Shown here: positions 8,401 to 18,550 of the stretch, piece after piece | How positions within the stretch are numbered: the stretch's first letter is position 1 | Layout of the letters: the number at the start of each line of letters is the position of its first letter | NCBI RefSeq assembly: GCF_900111245.1 | Contig: NZ_FOGO01000001.1 | Span: 558,001-622,000 of the forward strand | Source of the DNA: Streptomyces qinglanensis | GTDB taxonomy: Bacteria; Actinomycetota; Actinomycetes; Streptomycetales; Streptomycetaceae | DNA: 64,000 nt | Direction: 5' to 3' | Notes under the pieces: model-generated | Seen by the model: the letters and a program-made list of their open reading frames with translations, nothing else | Databases searched by the model: none | Told to the model about the DNA's origin: nothing | Translations under genes and position numbers: made by a program

Positions 8401-10791
8401 ATGCGCAGAGCGACCACACCCAGCAGCCCTCCGGGGGGTGCCGCCCGGCCGTCCCCGCGGGGAGCGGCCGCGCGGCTCGCGGACTGGAGCGTCCGGCACC
8501 GCAGATCGGCGGTGATCGGCTGGCTGCTCTTCGTCGTACTCGCCACCGCACTCGGCGGGATGGCCGGGCTGACGGAACCGACCGCCAGCGAGCAGTCCGT
8601 GCGGGACTCGGCGCGGGCCACCGCCATCCTGGAGGACGCCGGGATCGACGAGCCGCCGGCCGAGTCGGTGATGGTCACCAGCCCGGACAAGGGCGGGTGG
8701 CGGGCGACCGCGGACGAGGTCACCCGGGCCGTCCGCGCGACCGGCGAGGTCGAGCACGTCCGCGAGCCCGTACCGGCCGCGGACGACCGCGCGGGCCTGA
8801 TCGGCTTCCGGATGCGGGACGAGACGGACGGCGCCGACGAGGAGCCGATCGACAAGGTGCTCGGCGCCGTGGACCGGGTCCGCGACGCACACCGCGGCGA
8901 CGGTGTCGAGATCCGCCAGTACGGCGAGGCCAGCGCCATGAAGTGGCTGAACGGAATCCTGGGCGACGACTTCGCCAAGGCCGAGTGGACAGCCGTCCCG
9001 CTGGCCCTGGGCATCCTGCTGGTGGCCTTCGGGGCGCTGGTGGCCGCGCTGCTGCCGGTGGCGCTCGCGCTGACGGCGTTCCTCGCCGCGAACGGCATCC
9101 TGGCGCTGGTCTCCGGCGCGCTGCACATCGACGAGACGACCAACTCGGTGATGCTGCTGATGGGCCTCGCGGTCGGGGTCGACTACTGCCTGTTCTACCT
9201 GCGGCGGGAGCGGGACGAGCGGGCCGCCGGGCGGGATCCGGAAACCGCGCTGCGGATCGCCGCCGCCACCAGCGGCCGTGCCGTGCTGGTGTCGGGCCTG
9301 ACGGTGATGGTGGCGATGGCGGGCATGTTCTTCTCCGGACTGCTGCTGTTCGAGGGCTTCGCCGTGGCCACGATCCTGGTCGTCTGCATCGCGATGCTCG
9401 GCTCCGTGACGATCCTGCCCGCGCTGCTGTCCTGGCTGGGCGACCGCGTCGAGAAGGGCAAGGTCCCCTTCCTGGGCGGCCGCAGACGGGAGCGGGCGGC
9501 CGGGCGGCGCAGGCCGGCGGGCCGGATCTCCGGTGCGCTGCTGCGCCCGGTGCTGGCGGCCCCGGGGGTGTGCGCGGTGCTCGCCGCCGTGGCGATGCTG
9601 GCGCTGGCGGCGCCCGCGCTGGGGATGAGGACCGAGCAACTCCCGCTGGACAAGCAGATGCCGAAGGACGCCGGGCTGCGGATCGACGCGGAGAAGATCG
9701 GCGAGCGCTTCCCCGGCGGCCCGGCCCCGGCCCGGGTCGTCCTCAAGGCCGACGACGTGGAGGCGCCGAGGACCCGCGCGGCGCTGGCGGAGTTCACCCG
9801 CACGGTGCGCGGTGACAGCGGCCACTTCGGACGCGGCGTGGAGACGGAGGTGCACGCCGGGCCGGACGTCGCCGTCATCGACGTCCCGCTGGCGGGCGAC
9901 GGCACCGACGCGACCTCGCTGGCCGCGCTGAAGGTGCTGCGCGAGCACATCGTCCCGGACACGCTGGGCCCGGTCGCCGCCGACGGGCAGGTCTACACGG
10001 CCGGGGAGCTGGCCGGATCGGAGGACTTCAAGGACCAGTTGAAGGACGGCATCGTGCCGGTGCTGGTCTTCATCACCGCCGTCACGTTCCTGCTGATGCT
10101 GGTCTGCTTCCGCTCGGTGCCCGTCGCGCTCGCCTCGATCGTCCTCAACCTGCTGTCGGTGGGCGCCGCCTACGGGGTGATGACGGCGGTCTTCCAGCAC
10201 GGCTGGGGGGCCTCGCTGTTCGGCACCGAGGCAGTGGGCGCCATCGAGTCGTGGATGCCGCTGTTCGTGCTGGTCGTCCTCTTCGGCCTGTCGATGGACT
10301 ACCACGTCTTCGTGGTCTCCCGGATCCGCGAGGCCAGGGACCGGGGCCTGAGCACCCGGGAGGCCATCGGCGACGGGATCCGGGCCACGGCCTCGGCGGT
10401 GACCGGTGCGGCGCTCATCATGGTCGCGGTCTTCGCGGTCTTCGCGACGCTGTCGATGCAGGACATGAAGCAGATGGGCGTCGGTCTCTCGGTGGCCGTG
10501 CTGCTGGATGCGACCGTCGTGCGGATGGTGCTGCTGCCGGCGGTGCTGATGCTGCTGGGCGAGCGCAGTTGGTATCTGCCGCGCGCCCTGCGCGGGCTGC
10601 CGCACCTGGCGCACGGGGACGGCGGGAGCGAGGGGACCGTCGGGCCCGACGGGTTCGACGTCGACGACGGGTCCGGCCGCACGCCGACCGGTCGGGGCGC
10701 GGCCGGCGCACCGCGGGACGCCTGGGGAGCCGGGCCCGGCGGGCGCACCGGGCACCGCTCCGGCGAGCGGCCCCCCGAGCGCATCGGGTAG
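8401..10791 (+). CDS. MMPL family membrane transporter
   Basis: RND-superfamily exporter of 796 residues. There is one N-terminal transmembrane helix (RRSAVIGWLLFVVLATALGG), a large extracytoplasmic loop, a helix bundle containing GLAVGVDYCLFYLRRERDER, a second large loop near residues 410-560, and a second bundle with the paired motif LFGLSMDYHVFVVSRIREAR. The GVDYxxF and SMDYxxF motifs carry the Asp-Tyr pairs typical of proton relay in MMPL proteins. A Gly/Arg-rich hydrophilic tail of about 60 residues follows the last helix. The start at ATG 8401 has GGGGAG five bases upstream. Substrates of actinobacterial MMPL proteins are often lipids or polyketide-like molecules; none can be assigned here. 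Confidence 0.92.
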   Translation: MRRATTPSSPPGGAARPSPRGAAARLADWSVRHRRSAVIGWLLFVVLATALGGMAGLTEPTASEQSVRDSARATAILEDAGIDEPPAESVMVTSPDKGGWRATADEVTRAVRATGEVEHVREPVPAADDRAGLIGFRMRDETDGADEEPIDKVLGAVDRVRDAHRGDGVEIRQYGEASAMKWLNGILGDDFAKAEWTAVPLALGILLVAFGALVAALLPVALALTAFLAANGILALVSGALHIDETTNSVMLLMGLAVGVDYCLFYLRRERDERAAGRDPETALRIAAATSGRAVLVSGLTVMVAMAGMFFSGLLLFEGFAVATILVVCIAMLGSVTILPALLSWLGDRVEKGKVPFLGGRRRERAAGRRRPAGRISGALLRPVLAAPGVCAVLAAVAMLALAAPALGMRTEQLPLDKQMPKDAGLRIDAEKIGERFPGGPAPARVVLKADDVEAPRTRAALAEFTRTVRGDSGHFGRGVETEVHAGPDVAVIDVPLAGDGTDATSLAALKVLREHIVPDTLGPVAADGQVYTAGELAGSEDFKDQLKDGIVPVLVFITAVTFLLMLVCFRSVPVALASIVLNLLSVGAAYGVMTAVFQHGWGASLFGTEAVGAIESWMPLFVLVVLFGLSMDYHVFVVSRIREARDRGLSTREAIGDGIRATASAVTGAALIMVAVFAVFATLSMQDMKQMGVGLSVAVLLDATVVRMVLLPAVLMLLGERSWYLPRALRGLPHLAHGDGGSEGTVGPDGFDVDDGSGRTPTGRGAAGAPRDAWGAGPGGRTGHRSGERPPERIG

Positions 10792-10820
10792 CCGGCGCGG
10801 CCCGGCCGGGGGGGGAAGGG

Positions 10821-10854
10821 GGCGGCGCTCCGCGGATCTCCGCGGAGCGCCGCC
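10821..10854. terminator. Bidirectional hairpin terminator
   Basis: Perfect 15-bp arms (GGCGGCGCTCCGCGG and its complement) around the loop ATCT, placed between the convergent MMPL and permease genes. No U-tract follows, as is usual in Streptomyces. It can serve both transcripts. Confidence 0.85.
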
Positions 10855-10861
10855 GCCGCGC

Positions 10862-12394
10862 TCAGCGCGCCGCGTGCCGGGCCTGCGGCACCGCGTCGCC
10901 GGACGGGGCGTCGCCGCGCCCGTAGTGGTGGGTGGTGAACATGTACACCAGCCCGGCGGCGACGACGACTCCGCCGCTGAGCAGCACGATGTAGTTGGAG
11001 TACCAGGGCTCCTCGGGGGTGCGGGCCCAGCAGATGTTGACGATGGCGAAGATGCCGTAGGCCAGGGCCGCGCCGTTGACCAGCAGGCCCCAGCGGCCGA
11101 GGGTGAACTCGCCGGTGGCGCGCCAGCCCTTGAGCCGGGCCCGCAGCGCGGCGAGGACGACCATCTGGAACGAGCCGTAGATGCCGAGGATCGCGAACGA
11201 CACGATCTTGGTGAGGGCGTTCTCGGAGACCAGCGAGCCGAAGGCGATCAGTCCGGGGATGACGGCGGCCACCAGCAGCGCCACCTCGGGTACGGCCCGC
11301 TTGTGCGAGAAGCGCCGCAGCAGCTTGTGGCCGACGACCATCCGGTCCCGCGCGTAGGAGTAGATGAGGCGGCCCGCGGCGGCCTGCAGGCTGATGGTGC
11401 AGGAGAGGAAGGAGATGAGGACGACGGCCATCACCAGCCGCGCCCCGGCCTCTCCCATGGCGTCGAAGAGGACGTTGACCACCGGGTCGGAGTCCTCGCC
11501 GGAGATCACCGCGCCGTAGTCGGTGACGGACAGCAGCAGCGAGCCGCAGGTGAAGGTGGCCGCGGCGCCGCCGACATAGATGGTGCGGCGCATCGCCTTG
11601 GGGATGACCAGGCCCGGGTGGGCGACCTCCTCGGCGGTGTCGCCGCACGCCTCGAACCCGTAGTACTGGTAGAAGCCGATGATGGCGGCGGCCAGGAAGA
11701 CCGGCGCGTAGGAGCCGTCGCCCTGGGTGCCGTAGGTGTCGAAGATGACACCGAGGCCGTGCTCGCGGTGGGTGACCAGCAGATAGACGCCGACGATGAG
11801 CGCGCCGATCAACTCGGCGCTGAAGCCGATCAGCGCCGCCAGCGACAGCGCCTTGGTGCCCGCGTAGTTGATGAGTGCGGCGACGACGATGAGGATGACG
11901 GTGCAGAGCACCGTGTTGTGCACGCTGGCGCCGAAGCCGAACAGGATCGCGATGTAGGGGCCGGCGCCGTAGGCCACGCTGGTGATCGTCACCAGCAGCG
12001 CCCACATGTAGACCCAGCCGGTCATCCACGCCCAGCGCATCCCCCACAGCCGCCGCGCCCACGGGTAGACGCCGCCCGCGATGGGGAACTGGGCGACGAT
12101 CTCGCCGAAGACCAGCGACACCAGGAACTGTCCGCAGCCGGCCAGCAGGAACGCCCAGATCATCGGCGGCCCGCCCTCGGCGAGGGCCGAGCCGAAGAGG
12201 GTGTAGGTGCTCACCACGGGTGAGAGGTAGGTGAAGCCGAGGGCGAAGTTCGCCCAGGGGCCCATCTCCTTGCGGAACTCCGAGCCGGGGGCTCCATTCC
12301 CGCCGTTCCCGCCGTTCCCGCCGTTCCCGCCGTTCCCGCCGTTCCCGCCGTTCCCGCCCGCCGCGGCGGCCTCGGGCTGCGGTGCTCCGCCCAT
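10862..12394 (-). CDS. APC-superfamily permease, probable choline/amine transporter
   Basis: Membrane permease of 510 residues with about 12 transmembrane segments. The core from residue 45 (MGPWANFALGFTYLSPVVST) resembles the amino acid/choline transporter group of the APC superfamily (yeast GABA and choline permeases). Placed after the two choline-oxidation genes, it is best read as the uptake system for choline or a related amine; this is inference from context. The N-terminal tail contains GGN repeats encoded by a 9-bp tandem repeat. Its ATG overlaps the upstream stop codon as TGATG, indicating translational coupling. Confidence 0.85.
   Translation of the reverse strand: MGGAPQPEAAAAGGNGGNGGNGGNGGNGGNGGNGAPGSEFRKEMGPWANFALGFTYLSPVVSTYTLFGSALAEGGPPMIWAFLLAGCGQFLVSLVFGEIVAQFPIAGGVYPWARRLWGMRWAWMTGWVYMWALLVTITSVAYGAGPYIAILFGFGASVHNTVLCTVILIVVAALINYAGTKALSLAALIGFSAELIGALIVGVYLLVTHREHGLGVIFDTYGTQGDGSYAPVFLAAAIIGFYQYYGFEACGDTAEEVAHPGLVIPKAMRRTIYVGGAAATFTCGSLLLSVTDYGAVISGEDSDPVVNVLFDAMGEAGARLVMAVVLISFLSCTISLQAAAGRLIYSYARDRMVVGHKLLRRFSHKRAVPEVALLVAAVIPGLIAFGSLVSENALTKIVSFAILGIYGSFQMVVLAALRARLKGWRATGEFTLGRWGLLVNGAALAYGIFAIVNICWARTPEEPWYSNYIVLLSGGVVVAAGLVYMFTTHHYGRGDAPSGDAVPQARHAAR
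12296..12358. repeat. 9-bp tandem repeat (7 copies) within the permease gene
   Basis: Seven consecutive copies of GTTCCCGCC on the plus strand (the first copy has A instead of G) encode Gly-Gly-Asn repeats in the cytoplasmic N-terminus of the permease. The unit is a multiple of three, so copy-number change would alter length without a frameshift. Seen directly. Confidence 0.95.
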
Positions 12395-13977
12395 CAGCGC
12401 TCGCCCCCCTCGGGCTGCGGGCCGGGCCGCCCGGTGATCAGGTCGGCGGCGCGTTCGGCGACCAGCAGCACCGTCACCATGGGGTTGATGCTGGGCATGC
12501 TGGGGAAGACCGAGGCGTCGACCACGCGTACCCCTTCCTGGCCGCGCAGCCGCAGCAGCGGGTCGACGACGGCCGTCGGGTCGTCGGCCGCACCCATCCG
12601 GCAGGTACCGGCCGGGTGGTAGACGGTGTGGGCGACCCGCCGCCCGTACTCCGACAGCTCCGCGTCCGAGGTCACGCCGGGTCCGGGCGCGATCTCGCGC
12701 TTGAGCCAGCCGCGCAGCGGCGCGGTGTCGGCCACCTCGCGGGCCAGCCGCAGCCCGTCGACGATGGTCCGCTCGTCGTAGCCCTCGGGGTCGGTGAAGT
12801 AGCGGAAGTCCAGCGCGGGGTGGGCCGCCGGGTCGGCGCTGCGCAGCCAGAGCCTGCCGACGGAGCGAGCACGGGGCACGTTCGGCGTCATGCACACGCC
12901 GTGCGGAGGTGTGGGGTAGCCGAGGCGTTCGGTGTTGACGGTGAAGGGCACCTGGTAGAAGTGCCACATCAGGTCGGGTCGGGGCTGGGCCGTGTCGCGG
13001 CGGACGAACAGCCCGGCGTCGGAGTCCATCGCCGAGTTCGGCGGCAGCGGTTCGTGGGTCTCCCAGACGATCACCGATTCGGGGTGGTCGAGCAGGTTCT
13101 CGCCCACCCCCGGCAGGTCGGCACGCACGTCGATGCCGAGCGCCGCCAGGTCGTCGGCCGGGCCGATCCCGGAGAGCAGCAGCAGCCGCGGGGTGTCCAC
13201 GGCCCCGGCGCACAGCAGCAGCTCCCGCTCGGCGCGGACCGTGCCGGTGGTGCCGTCGGCGTACCGCACCCGCACCCGGGTGAGCCGCCCCGCCTCGTCG
13301 GACTCCAGCCGGTAGGCCCAGGTCCGCAGCTTCAGCGTGAGGTTGGGCCGCTTGTCCATGACCGGATGGAGGTAGGCGACGGACGCGGAGGAGCGGGTGT
13401 TGGTGGCCGGGTCGTAGGCGAGCGAGAAGAATCCGGCGCCGTCCGCGAAGGGGCGGCGGTTGAAGTCCTCGACGACGGGCACGTGCAGCGCCTCGGCGGC
13501 GGCGGTCACGAAGTCCCGCGCGATCGGATTGCGGTCCTCCTCGCCGACCGGGACGATGGTGTTCCGCAGCCGTCTGCGGTAGGGCAGCACGGTCATCGGG
13601 TCCCAGCCCGCACAGCCCATCCCCACCCACTCGTCCAGGTCCTGGGGGAAGGGCAGGAAGCTGATCAGCGTGTTGTGCGAGGAGCAGCCGCCCAGCACCC
13701 TGGCGCGGGAGTGCACGATGTGCGAGTTCCCGCGCGGCTGTTCGGTGGTGGTGTAGCCGTAGTCGTACTCCGACTCCAGCAGGTTGATCCAGTTGCGCAG
13801 CCGCAGCACCCGCTCGTCGCCGACGTCGCTGGGGCCGCCCTCGATGACGCACACCCGGCAGTCCGGGTCCTCGCTCAGCCGGGCCGCCAGCACCGAGCCC
13901 GCGGTGCCGCCGCCGACGATGACGTAGTCGTAGCCGTTCTCGCCCGTGTCCTGCCCGTTCTGGTCCGTCGCGTTCAT
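12394..13977 (-). CDS. betA: GMC family oxidoreductase, probable choline dehydrogenase
   Basis: FAD-dependent alcohol oxidase/dehydrogenase of 527 residues. The N-terminal dinucleotide-binding motif is YVIVGGGTAGSVLAARL with a downstream acidic residue (VIEGG); the GMC signature region is RARVLGGCSSHN. The C-terminal active site shows VYHPAGTCRMG, with the likely catalytic histidine, and PSMPSINPMVTVLLVAERAA, with the conserved asparagine. It probably oxidises choline to betaine aldehyde, given the aldehyde dehydrogenase 37 bases upstream and the coupled permease downstream. Start at ATG 13977 (MNATDQ), preceded by GAGG at good distance. Another small alcohol remains possible as substrate. 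Confidence 0.88.
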   Translation of the reverse strand: MNATDQNGQDTGENGYDYVIVGGGTAGSVLAARLSEDPDCRVCVIEGGPSDVGDERVLRLRNWINLLESEYDYGYTTTEQPRGNSHIVHSRARVLGGCSSHNTLISFLPFPQDLDEWVGMGCAGWDPMTVLPYRRRLRNTIVPVGEEDRNPIARDFVTAAAEALHVPVVEDFNRRPFADGAGFFSLAYDPATNTRSSASVAYLHPVMDKRPNLTLKLRTWAYRLESDEAGRLTRVRVRYADGTTGTVRAERELLLCAGAVDTPRLLLLSGIGPADDLAALGIDVRADLPGVGENLLDHPESVIVWETHEPLPPNSAMDSDAGLFVRRDTAQPRPDLMWHFYQVPFTVNTERLGYPTPPHGVCMTPNVPRARSVGRLWLRSADPAAHPALDFRYFTDPEGYDERTIVDGLRLAREVADTAPLRGWLKREIAPGPGVTSDAELSEYGRRVAHTVYHPAGTCRMGAADDPTAVVDPLLRLRGQEGVRVVDASVFPSMPSINPMVTVLLVAERAADLITGRPGPQPEGGER

Positions 13978-14014
13978 GCCGGTCCTCTTCTCCCCGTCGT
14001 GTTCCGCAGCTTCG

Positions 14015-15481
<1,467 letters not shown>

Positions 15482-15699
15482 CGCCCGTCTCCCTCGCTCG
15501 CACCCGACCGGCGTCACGATCGCGCCGCGCGGCACCGCTGGCTACGGGACGCACCGGGCGGCGGCGGCTCCGCGGCGATAATCGGCACCGATGGGGCAAT
15601 CCGCGCCGCTCCCGAGCCGCACCCGCGGCGGTCCGCGGCAGGCGCCGGGCCCGGACGCCGGTACGGGACGCGGCGGGCACCCCCCGTACGCTGCTCGGT

Positions 15700-16638
15700 A
15701 TGAAGTTCGGACTGCTGGGCACCGGGCCCTGGGCGGAACGCACGCACGGCCCCGCGCTCGCCGCGCACGAGGACGTGGAACTGGTCGGCGTCTGGGGGCG
15801 CCGCGCCGAGCCGGCCCGGGCCCTGGCCGAACGTCTCGCGACCCGGCCGTTCGAGGACGTGGACGCGCTGTTCGGGGCGTGCGACGCGGTGGCGGTGGCC
15901 CTGCCGCCGGACGTGCAGGCACCGCTGGCGCGCCGCGCGGCCGACGCCGGATGCCATCTGCTGCTCGACAAGCCCGTCGCCACTGCGCCCGAAGAAGCGC
16001 GCGGCGTCGCCGAGGCGGTGGAGCGGGCCGGGGTGGGGTGCGTCGTCTTCTTCACGCTGCACTTCAGCGAACCGACCGGCGGCTGGCTGCGCGAGCAGGC
16101 GGCGCGCGGGGCCGCCGTACCGCCACCGGCCACCGATGCCGGGGCGCAACCACCGGCCGAAGGCGGCTGGCTGGTCGGGCGCGCCGACTGGCTCTCCCCC
16201 GTCTTCGGCGGCGCCGACTCGCCGTACACCGCCTCCCCTTGGCGGCGCGAGAAGGGCGCGCTGTGGGACGTGGGGCCGCACGCCCTGTCCGTGCTGCTGC
16301 CGCTGCTGGGGCCGGTCGCCGAGGTGACGGCGGCACCCGGCGGTTTCGGCGACACCGTGCACCTCGCCCTGCGGCACGCCTCCGGGGCCTCCAGCACCTG
16401 CACGCTGAGCCACTCCGTGCCGCCCGCCGCCGCCGGCGTCACGGCCGAGGTGCGGGGCGCCGCCGGCGTGGCGGAGCTGCCCGTGCGGGAGGAGGCCCCG
16501 GCCGCCGCCTTCGGCCGCGCCGTGGACGCCCTGCTGCGGGAGGTCCGCACCGGCGAGGCGCACCTGTGCGGGGCACGCTTCGCCGAGACGGTCACCGCGG
16601 TGCTGGACTCGGCTCAGCAGCAGTTGCCGACCCGGTGA
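15700..16638 (+). CDS. Gfo/Idh/MocA family oxidoreductase
   Basis: NAD(P)-dependent oxidoreductase of 312 residues. The Rossmann fold opens at the N-terminus with FGLLGTGPWAERTHGPAL, and the family lysine sits in LLDKPVATAPEEA (the EKP-like motif, here DKP). The central WRREKGALWDVGPHALSVLL matches the conserved G-DxGxH region with the likely active-site histidine. The substrate is unknown, usually a sugar or polyol. The last 47 bases overlap the convergent MFS gene, so the two transcripts must interfere or share end sequences. Its ATG starts at 15700 without a strong Shine-Dalgarno. Confidence 0.87.
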   Translation: MKFGLLGTGPWAERTHGPALAAHEDVELVGVWGRRAEPARALAERLATRPFEDVDALFGACDAVAVALPPDVQAPLARRAADAGCHLLLDKPVATAPEEARGVAEAVERAGVGCVVFFTLHFSEPTGGWLREQAARGAAVPPPATDAGAQPPAEGGWLVGRADWLSPVFGGADSPYTASPWRREKGALWDVGPHALSVLLPLLGPVAEVTAAPGGFGDTVHLALRHASGASSTCTLSHSVPPAAAGVTAEVRGAAGVAELPVREEAPAAAFGRAVDALLREVRTGEAHLCGARFAETVTAVLDSAQQQLPTR

Positions 16639-17833
16639 GCACGGACGGCTTCCGGGCCGTCCGGTCCGGCAGCAGTGCGAGGGCGAACGCGCACAGCAGC
16701 AGCGCCGCTGCCGCCACCGGTACGTAGCGGACCCCGGCCGCGCCGATCACCGCTCCGCCGAGGGCCCCGGCCACGCCCGTGCCCAGATAGAGGCCGGAGA
16801 TGTTCAGCGCCAGTGCCGTCATCCCGGCCTCCGGCCCGGCAGCGGCCAGGACGCTGCCCTGCACCGGGGGGTTGAGACCCCAGGCGAAGACCGCCCAGCA
16901 GCCGACCACCAGGGCGAGCACGGCCGCGCCGACCCCGCCCGCGAAGGCCGCCACCGCCGCGGCGCCGAGGGTCAACGCGTGCCCGCCGAGCACCAGGAGC
17001 AGCCCGCGGCGGGGTCCCCAGGCGTCCGTGGCCCGGCCCGCGAGCAGCGCCCCGGCGAGCCCCGCCGCACCGACGAGCAGCAGCAGGAGGGACAGCAGCC
17101 CGTAGGAGCCGGTGGCGACCTCGGCCGTGTAGCTGCCCAGATAGGTGTAGAACATCAGTCCGCCGCTCGCGGCGAGGAACGTCACGGCGACCACGCGCAG
17201 TACGGCCGCCTGCCGCAGCGGCGCGAGCCGGCGGCGCAGCGGGGCGGGTGCCGCGCCCGGCACGGCCGGTGCCGTGGCCAGTACGCCGAGGGCTGCGACG
17301 GCGCCCACGGCGGCGATCAGCCAGAAGGTGGCACGCCAGCCGAACGCACCGCCGAGCCAGGAGCCGACGGGGACGCCGGTGAACAGCGCCGCCGTCATCC
17401 CCGCGGTGACGTAGCCCAGGTAGCGGCCCTGCGCGCCCGGGGGCGCCCCGGCGGCCGCGGTGGCGAACGCGGCGGCGGTGACGACGGCGGCGCACAGTGC
17501 CGCGGCCACCCGGGCCGCCAGCAGCCACCAGTAGCCCGGCGCGAGCGCCGCCGCGATGTTGGCGGCGACGAAGAGGGCGAGTCCGGTCGCCGTCACGGTA
17601 CGGCGCGCGAATCGCTCGCACAGCACGGCCAGGGTGGGGGCGCCGAGCGCGTAGACGACGGCGAAGACGGTCACCAGCTGACCGGCCGCCGGGACGCCGA
17701 CGTCCAGGTCGTCGGCGATCCGGGGCAGCAGTCCGGCGATGATGAACTCGTCGGTGGCGGTGGCCACCAGGGTGAGGAAGAGGAGGTGCAGCCAGTTCGG
17801 CAGCCGGCCGACGGCCGCGGTCGGGGTACTCAT
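16592..17833 (-). CDS. MFS transporter, probable drug or metabolite exporter
   Basis: Major facilitator protein of 413 residues with 12 predicted membrane segments, of the arabinose-efflux/drug-exporter type: LPRIADDLDVGVPAAGQLVT after helix 1, and ERFARRTVTATGLALF at the helix 2-3 loop. ATG 17833 starts MSTPTAAVGRLPNW; it is only seven bases after a promoter-like TACCGT, which suggests a leaderless transcript. A MerR gene lies upstream on the same strand and a perfect dyad sits in the promoter, so this is probably the pump activated by that MerR regulator. The 3' end overlaps the Gfo/Idh gene by 47 bases. Confidence 0.88.
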   Translation of the reverse strand: MSTPTAAVGRLPNWLHLLFLTLVATATDEFIIAGLLPRIADDLDVGVPAAGQLVTVFAVVYALGAPTLAVLCERFARRTVTATGLALFVAANIAAALAPGYWWLLAARVAAALCAAVVTAAAFATAAAGAPPGAQGRYLGYVTAGMTAALFTGVPVGSWLGGAFGWRATFWLIAAVGAVAALGVLATAPAVPGAAPAPLRRRLAPLRQAAVLRVVAVTFLAASGGLMFYTYLGSYTAEVATGSYGLLSLLLLLVGAAGLAGALLAGRATDAWGPRRGLLLVLGGHALTLGAAAVAAFAGGVGAAVLALVVGCWAVFAWGLNPPVQGSVLAAAGPEAGMTALALNISGLYLGTGVAGALGGAVIGAAGVRYVPVAAAALLLCAFALALLPDRTARKPSVLTGSATAAEPSPAPR

Positions 17834-17840
17834 GCGGCGC

Positions 17841-17872
17841 ACGGTAGGTGGTGACACCGGTGTCACCTGCAA
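17841..17872 (-). promoter_or_regulatory. MerR-type promoter/operator of the MFS gene
   Basis: On the minus strand a -35-like TTGCAG (17872-17867) and a -10-like TACCGT (17846-17841) are separated by 20 bases. That long spacer contains the perfect 16-bp palindrome GTGACACCGGTGTCAC (17851-17866). An over-long spacer holding a dyad is the hallmark of MerR-activated promoters, and the MerR gene is immediately upstream. The start codon follows seven bases after the -10. Confidence 0.75.
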
Positions 17873-17914
17873 GCCGGAGACACCGCTCAGGGGACGGAGA
17901 CCCGGCCCGGCCCG

Positions 17915-17962
17915 GAACGGACCGGACCCAGGACGGACCGGACCCAGGACGGACCGGACCGG
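17915..17962. repeat. Three tandem 16-bp repeats in the MerR-MFS gap
   Basis: GAACGGACCGGACCCA, GGACGGACCGGACCCA and GGACGGACCGGACCGG follow one another directly. They lie between the MerR stop codon and the MFS promoter dyad. Function unknown; no gene is seen in 17873-18051. Confidence 0.7.
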
Positions 17963-18051
17963 GCACGGGCCGGCCCGGGGCGTGGACCCGGGGACGGGGC
18001 AGGGCACCCGTCCGGGTGGGGACCGGGGTCCCGCGCACGGACGGCCGGTGG

Positions 18052-18489
18052 TCAGGCGTCGGGCTCCCGGGCGGCGCCGCGGCGGAGGAGTTCGGCCAGC
18101 GCTGTACCGGGCTCGTCGGCGCGGAGCTGGGCGATCCGGTGCACCAGCCGGGCCCGGTACCGGTCGAGTTCGGCCGCCTTCTCCTCCAGCGCGGCCAGCC
18201 GCCGCTCGTACATCTCCAGCGTCTCCGCGGGGCTGGCCCGGCAGGTGAGGAACGCCTCGGTCTTCATGTCCAGGCAGGGCGCGACCTGGCGGATGTCCTC
18301 GGTGCCGAGGCCCGCGGCGAGCAGTTCCCGCACATTGCGCACCCGGTTGACCGCGCTGTCCTCGTAGGTCCGCCAGCCCTTGGCCGACCGCCGGGAGGCG
18401 AGCAGTCCCTGCTGCTCGTAGTAGCGCAGGGAGCGCTTGCTCACGCCCGTCCGCTCGGCCAGTTCCCCGATCAGCATGGAAGTCGCCAT
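18052..18489 (-). CDS. MerR family transcriptional regulator
   Basis: Regulator of 145 residues. The winged helix-turn-helix is IGELAERTGVSKRSLRYYEQ with QGLL following, then a wing containing GWRTYEDSAVNRV, and a C-terminal coiled coil (ETLEMYERRLAALEEKAAEL). A cysteine pair (APCLDMKTEAFLTC) sits at the start of the effector region, so thiol, redox or metal sensing is conceivable but unproven. ATG 18489 is used; a second ATG 12 bases on (MLIGELAE) is the more typical MerR N-terminus. It probably activates the downstream MFS pump through the 17851-17866 dyad. Confidence 0.9.
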   Translation of the reverse strand: MATSMLIGELAERTGVSKRSLRYYEQQGLLASRRSAKGWRTYEDSAVNRVRNVRELLAAGLGTEDIRQVAPCLDMKTEAFLTCRASPAETLEMYERRLAALEEKAAELDRYRARLVHRIAQLRADEPGTALAELLRRGAAREPDA

Positions 18490-18550
18490 GCCCGGTCCAA
18501 CGCGGCGGTGGGCGGCGGGCTTCCCGCCCGACGCCGCGCCCCGCGCCGGG

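Noticed and set aside
10862..13852. A 996-codon minus-strand frame that would fuse the permease to an upstream extension
   Set aside because: The upstream part is the GMC oxidoreductase gene read out of frame. The permease starts at 12394, coupled to the GMC stop codon.
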